Part shown: positions 59,007 through 64,000 of the stretch, piece by piece | How the letters are laid out: each line of letters begins with the position of its first letter | Numbering within the stretch: position 1 is the first letter of the stretch | NCBI GenBank assembly: GCA_000827265.1 | Contig: KN834783.1 | Location: forward strand, 120,937-184,936 | Origin: Collybiopsis luxurians FD-317 M1 | Lineage: Eukaryota > Basidiomycota > Agaricomycetes > Agaricales > Omphalotaceae | Direction: 5' to 3' | DNA length: 64,000 nt | The notes under the pieces: model-generated | What the model saw: only the letters and a program-made list of their open reading frames with translations | The model's database searches: none | What the model was told of the DNA's origin: nothing | Translations under genes and position numbers: made by a program

Positions 59007-59355
59007 TGTAGCGGTGCGTCACGTATCGCCATAACACTTGCATAGCTCCGCATATACCCACATTCCTTCTATTCATCATTTACATTACATTCATTCAATT
59101 AAACTACATTCGCACTTTCACTCCATCTGTACTCGCATCGTTACTCGTAGATCACTTGGACAGTTACTCAACTTATTACATATACCCTAATTTACTATAT
59201 AAGCCAGCATATACATAGAAGTAGGGCAGGATTTTCTGAATCGACACTTTATCCTTGTCATTTCTGGCTGAATACTCAGGAAAGACTTTCGATGTCTGCT
59301 CACTTTGTTCACCTCTTGTCTGCGTGCTTTGTTACTCCGTCACTGACACGTGACA
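59007..59355 (+). repeat. 3' LTR of the Ty3/Gypsy element
   Basis: 349 bp, about 97% identical to the 5' LTR. Differences include CG/TG and CG/CA pairs, for example GCCGAA against GCTGAA and GACGTC against GATGTC. Confidence 0.92.
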
Positions 59356-60185
59356 GAATGAGCACAAGCTTATCCATGAATGCCCTAAGTCCGATTTCAA
59401 GTATTTTTAATCCCAGAACTCACAGCAAGAAATCTTCGGTATTTCTACTACTGTAGCCTGTCCATGGGATCACCCACGGACCGTGGTAACACTCGTCTTC
59501 AGGGACATTCTGCGATAATTCATCAAATGCTATACTTATATCAAGCAGATATCAAGCTTTATGTCTTAAACTTTACCAATGCAAACACTCTCTTAACAAA
59601 ATCTAGATGGGGAGTTGGCCAATTATACAGCACTGTTCTTTGTTGTGCTTTTCATTTTTTCTCTCAAAACACTTTAAAAGATCCTAGATTCTATTTTTTA
59701 ATAATCAGTTAATACTGTAACTGTGTTTACTTCATATTTCCATCATTATAGTAATACCGATGACCGATCAAAGTCGCAAATCACCGGTACAAGCGGGTAT
59801 ATATATGTTTGACATTTGACTGTTCAACCCAGATATCGGAGGCAGGAACTTATGTAGCCAAATTGACAGACTTTGAATATTGAAGTTATGCAACAGAGAA
59901 CCAATATCCCGTCTATGCATGTATGTCACATTTGTGATTTATTATATTTTCCATTGGAATTGAGGCGGCCTGAAAGGGCACTTCAATGATGGCTACATAA
60001 CTCATGATTGTAAAATTGTAGGTATTCCAGCAAGCGGGTATTGCGACAGATCAACAGACTCTCTCCCATGTTCAGTTGAAAGCTGGCTGAAAACTTCTAA
60101 CACAGCTTTCTACAAAGTGAATGCTATTGTTTTGATGATACAAGGTTTCAGCCCTGGCCCTTGCACAAGGTCACTGCCCTTCAGT
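59356..60185. repeat. Cassette 3 intergenic region, right of the retrotransposon
   Basis: Continues cassette 3 where 49077 stopped; diverged copy of 37530-38396. No gene. Confidence 0.6.
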
Positions 60186-60195
60186 TATATAAATA
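60186..60195 (+). promoter_or_regulatory. TATA box of seven-helix gene, cassette 3
   Basis: TATATAAATA before the ATG at 60288, as in cassettes 1 and 2. Confidence 0.6.
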
Positions 60196-60287
60196 AAGCA
60201 TAAGCCTCCCTCACCCCTTTTTTACCCAGCTCCGTGCGATCTGCAAGTCGGTTACATTCCTCACATTGGCTACTTTATTCACTCTAC

Positions 60288-61420
60288 ATGGTTAATCCAT
60301 ACGGGACTCAAGAAGATGCTACATCCCTATGGTATGAACAATCAAACTATGTTGCAACTCATCTTGCTGCAGTAGGATACGGTGGAGTTTAATTGAGACA
60401 AATAGATTAGTCATATTCTCATCTTTGCATGTCCAGGTATTCATGTTATGGTCTTTTCCATAACCTTCTACTACACCCTCAAGCAGAGAAAGCAGGAGCT
60501 CCAAAGCCAAATTTGGATTGGTCGGCTAATATATAGCACACTCCTTTTTGCATTTGGCACAATTAATTTGGCTTGTAGCATTTGCTTTAATCAAAATGCT
60601 TGGATCAATGACCGTGAATATCCTGGAGGACCATTTGCCTACATGATAGAGAAGCAATCAATCCCTCTGCTGACCCTCGGGAATAGTGCATCTATTTTGG
60701 CTTCATTCCTGGCAGATGCACTCATGGTATGTTTATGATTACTTATTTGGTTACTTCCAGGTTTCATTTTTTGAATAATCCAGCTTTATCGAGTTGCTGT
60801 TCTCTGGAATTATACATGGTACATTGTTGTTCCTCCTGCGATATTCTATCTAGCCTGTGTCGGTGGGTAGCCTTTTTTCATTTTGGAGTTATGACTACAA
60901 CACTTATCCACATGTTGAACACAGTTCTCTCGATTTTGACAACTATTCAGATTGCACTTCCAACCGAAACCCACTGGCATCCCCTTTCTCTCCCAGTCTG
61001 GATTGTTCTTATGATTCTCCCGATCTGGCTCACCGCTCTGATTGCCAGGAAGATTATTTACCATGAAAAGCAAATACAAGAATTGATTGGGTTAGTTGAT
61101 GCACAAATCTACACAGGAGTTCCAGTCATTGTCATTGAGTCCGCACTTCATTCTCCATCATCTTCATCATTTTTTTGGGGCTGTTTGGTGGCAACAATGT
61201 TGCGCAAAATCTTCTTGTACCATCAATGGTTCAATGCGAGGTAGGGGTACTTGTGTTTAAATCTCCAAATGTATTTATTGATATGCGCTACTTATAGTGC
61301 ATTTCCCCGGAAATGATCATTCTGCGTGTCATGCTGGAACGCGCTTGGGAAAGAGATACACTCACTAATAGCAAAAGTCACAAGGAAGATAACAACAATC
61401 ACCTCCCTGTTATGGCCTAA
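60288..61420 (+). pseudogene. Seven-helix membrane protein, type 2 (cassette 3), frameshifted
   Basis: It starts MVNPYGTQEDATSLWYEQSN and keeps the exon structure of the intact copies through helix 5 (LPVWIVLMILPIWLTALIARK). Near 61148 one base is missing in GCACTTCATTCTCC (intact copies have GCACTTCCCTTCTCC), so the frame changes within helix 6 and continues as HSPSSSSFFWGCL to a new stop. The final exon (CISPEMIILRVMLERAW) is still recognisable. It would now end VMA-stop near 61420, because identity to the other cassettes ends near 61400. Confidence 0.78.
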
Positions 61421-62220
61421 TGAATTGGCAAAGTATCTGTCTTAGTACATATATCTTGAGGCTGCTGATGCCACACTAACATGACAATCACAATCAACCA
61501 TAAGGCCTCTAAACGATGGACCACGGTACAGAATAGTCCTCGAGCCGTGACTGGGATGGGACCCAGCTCAACAGCCCTGAGTCGGAGCCAAAATTGTTGA
61601 ATTTGAACCCCCCTTCTATAAAATGCCGAGCAGTCGGCTATCTCCCCATGGAAGTCCATTTTCCAGGTCTCAATTCATTGTACGGTCATATATACAAAGC
61701 CTGCGCGCTAATACTAAGGGCCTCCAAATAATCTGCTTATATCCTATGTCTGTGAAGTAGGTTTCTCAGGTTTTCAAGTGAGAAGAAAAAGGAACGAGTG
61801 AGCTTGCAAGAGTTTTACTACAATTTTATGCACCTTCTGAACCTCTGATTTCAGTGGTAAATCACTGCGTGTGTAGCCAGGAGAAGGTTTTACACTACTG
61901 TTTTCAAGATGTCAAGCTCGTAGTCTATAGCTGCTTGGAAAGTTTTCAGGTCCGATGGGATATGTCCCGAACAGACATGTCCTTTTCAAGGTGGAGTCAC
62001 TTCTAGCAGTGCTTCTGCTATGGGTACGCATTTATTCTGTTAAATGCCCAGCCATTTTGTCTTTCTTGCTACAGTTCTTCCTAGGAGTTATTTATTTTGC
62101 AAGGCAGAGGAGAGAAAATGGAATTGATTGGGTTGGACTTGGCTGGGGGTTCAGCTCGACAGGAATTGCTTCGGAGAGTTTTACACAGTACTTGTAATGA
62201 TCTGAGTACGTATCTTCGTA
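61421..62220. other. Stretch without a recognisable gene
   Basis: No domain or splice pattern on either strand. It separates cassette 3 from the inverted P450 block. Confidence 0.4.
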
Positions 62221-62647
62221 TTCAAGCTCTTTAGAAAGAGATTTTCACAAATAATCATTTATTTCATTCGGCGTCGTCGTCGAGGTGGGTTCCAATGACA
62301 AGGACGGAAGACATAGAGTGATACGTAGATAGTGGATAATGGATAATAGATGATGGATGGATAATAGATAACTGGCCTGCCAAGGACAAGGATCGCCGAA
62401 GGAATCTGTTGCCGATGTTCCGATGTCCGAACTTCCTTCCGATGGTCGCGTAAGTTCGCTCAAGAGGTAGATTGTGGTATTAAGGCACCAAGCAGGCTGT
62501 CAGTGATTCTTACTAGGCGGATTAATTTGTACATATGGTGTGTGTGCGATCCAACATCGATAAGGATACCATAAAGGAGACTTAAAGGAGTGGCACACCA
62601 TACATCACACAGATTCACCGTCGTTATCGACCCTCAAGGCCTCATCC
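62221..62647. repeat. P450 copy 2 upstream region (inverted copy of 18012-18605)
   Basis: Reverse complement similarity to 18012-18605, lacking the MITE. Contains the empty MITE target near 62375-62390. Confidence 0.65.
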
Positions 62648-64000
62648 ATGATCTCTTGCCTTACCATTCCCTATGCTCTTGCACTTCTTGTGTTGGGGAG
62701 CTGGTATTATACCACTCAAGGCCTCAAACGCAAGGTTAGGTTTCTGCCTTTACAGTCGGCAATACCCCCACTGAACATTTGTTCGATAGCTGGCTGACAT
62801 CCCGCTGGGTTCAAGCAATGGGCTCTTTTCACCTCTCACGGATCCTTTTCGCTCTGTTCTCAACGCATCTGGAATAGTAAAGCAGGGATATGACAATGTA
62901 AGAGGTTTCATTCACTGCTGGACAGTTCGATTTCCTCTCAATACGTACCAGTTTCGGGGCTCGCTGTTCAAGATTCCCGTTCTTACCCAATGGGTCGTCC
63001 TCATAACAACCCCTACTCTCATTGAAGACTTGCAAAAAGCCTCTGACGATGTTATTTCTTCCTTGGAAGGACTCAAAGATGTACGTACTCTTTCGTGCCG
63101 ATGTTGCCTACATGGCCAATGCCTGACAACATGTACTTAGCTGGTACAAGCGGAACATACGCTCGGCAAGTCATTCTATGAGGATCCGTATGTACCAAAC
63201 GTTGTAAAGGGACGTTTTACGAGGAATATCGTTGCAAAATTTGCCGAAATTACAGATGAGATTAGCGCGTCTTTCGATGAACTATTCCCCCAGAAAGATG
63301 GTATGTCTCGTCTTTCTGATTTTTGTCCGCTTCCGAGTTGTGTGCTATTAGACTGGGAACTTATCAATCTGAATGACGCGCTCATGCCATTGGTCGCGAG
63401 GACAAGCAATCGATTCTTTTCTGGTTTACCTCTCTGTCGCAACCCAGACTATCTTGTGCGAACACCATCCTTCCAAATCATGTCATACTTATTTACCCCT
63501 CTCTCAACCATCAGGATCTCAATATCCGGTACACCATTCGAGTCATTTTAGCGGCTTCCTTTATTGGAAGATTCCCAACCTTCATAAAGCCGTGAGTAGT
63601 CCATAACTGGTCATGAATTTTGTGGACCATAAACATATATATTTTGTTGTTTGCCCCTCTGTCGGCAGGTTGGTAGGGAAATTTGTCAGTCCTCTTCCTG
63701 CAGCAGTGCGACGAGCCAAGAGGCATCTCGTGCCTATCATTCAAGAACGACTGGCAAATGAAGAGTATTATGGTGAGGGCTGGGCGGAAAGACCGGTTCG
63801 CGCTGATTTACTTGTTCCTGTGGATATCCTCATTGTTTACTGCAATTAGAATGATCTTTTAACGTGGCTCCTCAGTAAAGCTACTACTGACTCTCGTCGG
63901 ACAATCGATGATCTTGTTTTGCGATTCTTATCAGCTAATCTTGCAGCGATTTTTAGTACAGTGAGTTTCATAGTTGAGATTTTCGCTTTTCTGACAGGGA
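62648..64000 (+). CDS. Cytochrome P450 monooxygenase (copy 2), 5' part, runs off the window
   Basis: Exons 62648-62734, 62790-62897, 62952-63080, 63141-63300, 63352-63455, 63515-63591, 63669-63795 and 63850-63960 join in perfect phase. The next donor is at 63961 and the heme region lies beyond the window. The N-terminal anchor is MISCLTIPYALALLVLGSW. Then follow TLIEDLQKASDDVISSLEGLKD, LGKSFYEDPYV, LMPLVARTSNRFFSGLPLCRNPDYL, LAASFIGRFPTFIKPLVG and the I-helix region LRFLSANLAAIFST. No frame damage is seen in the visible half. It is the inverted paralogue of 15769-18011. The substrate is unknown; an endoplasmic reticulum location is expected. Confidence 0.88.

Larger units (their letters stand above)
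49078..59355 (+). mobile_element. Decayed Ty3/Gypsy retrotransposon, 10.3 kb, in cassette 3
   Basis: Two 349-bp LTRs (TGTAGC...GTGACA) flank gag and pol in the order Gag, protease, reverse transcriptase, RNase H, integrase and a C-terminal chromodomain-like segment. The flanking 5-mers are GAACG (49073-49077) and GAATG (59356-59360), a target duplication with one mismatch. Cassettes 1 and 2 carry the uninterrupted site near 37530 and 43289. The LTRs differ at about 11 positions, nearly all transitions. The internal part is very poor in CpG, while the LTRs are not. In-frame stops and frameshifts make it non-autonomous. Confidence 0.93.

Overview
The window looks like a gene-poor, duplication-rich accessory region of a basidiomycete (Agaricomycete-type) genome. 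Genes carry many phase-consistent GT-AG introns of about 46-120 nt. The families are typical of mushroom-forming fungi: seven-helix membrane proteins, a fungal P450, an NmrA-like reductase, a split-barrel flavoprotein, and a Ty3/Gypsy element of Agaricomycete character with a C-terminal chromodomain-like region. No prokaryotic operon signals are present.

Layout. (1) 1-7422: an LTR-like sequence at the left edge, a broken seven-helix gene, an intact one (3309-4566, minus strand), and a 5'-truncated copy of a Ser/Gly-rich single-span membrane gene. (2) 7423-18600: mostly single-copy DNA with three recognisable genes on the minus strand: NmrA-like (10622-11793), FMN split-barrel oxidase (13046-14122) and cytochrome P450 (15769-18011). 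A 229-bp TA-flanked MITE lies upstream of the P450. (3) 18700-31460: diverged copies of block 1 containing three more minus-strand seven-helix genes. One is fused in frame to the tail of the Ser/Gly-rich gene. The only full-length Ser/Gly-rich gene is at 30205-31459. (4) 33640-61400: three tandem copies of a two-gene cassette, each with a novel tandem-repeat protein gene (consensus DIV-DQAA-DDSEA) followed by a second type of seven-helix gene on the plus strand. Cassettes 1 and 2 share a 5,759-bp unit that reads as identical, and a 97-N gap lies in the first. Cassette 3 is split by a 10.3-kb decayed Ty3/Gypsy retrotransposon (49078-59355). (5) 62220-64000: an inverted second copy of the P450 locus that runs off the window.

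The main theme is serial segmental duplication followed by unequal decay. Some seven-helix copies keep every splice phase. Others have lost a start codon, a splice donor or the reading frame, gained a new C-terminus, or been interrupted by mobile elements. The repeat-protein/seven-helix cassette is the best candidate for an undescribed system: a cytoplasmic acidic/Trp repeat protein next to a receptor-like membrane protein, each with its own TATA box, amplified together. The perfect identity of two copies may be partly an assembly artefact, because the sequence before the gap is repeated exactly after it.
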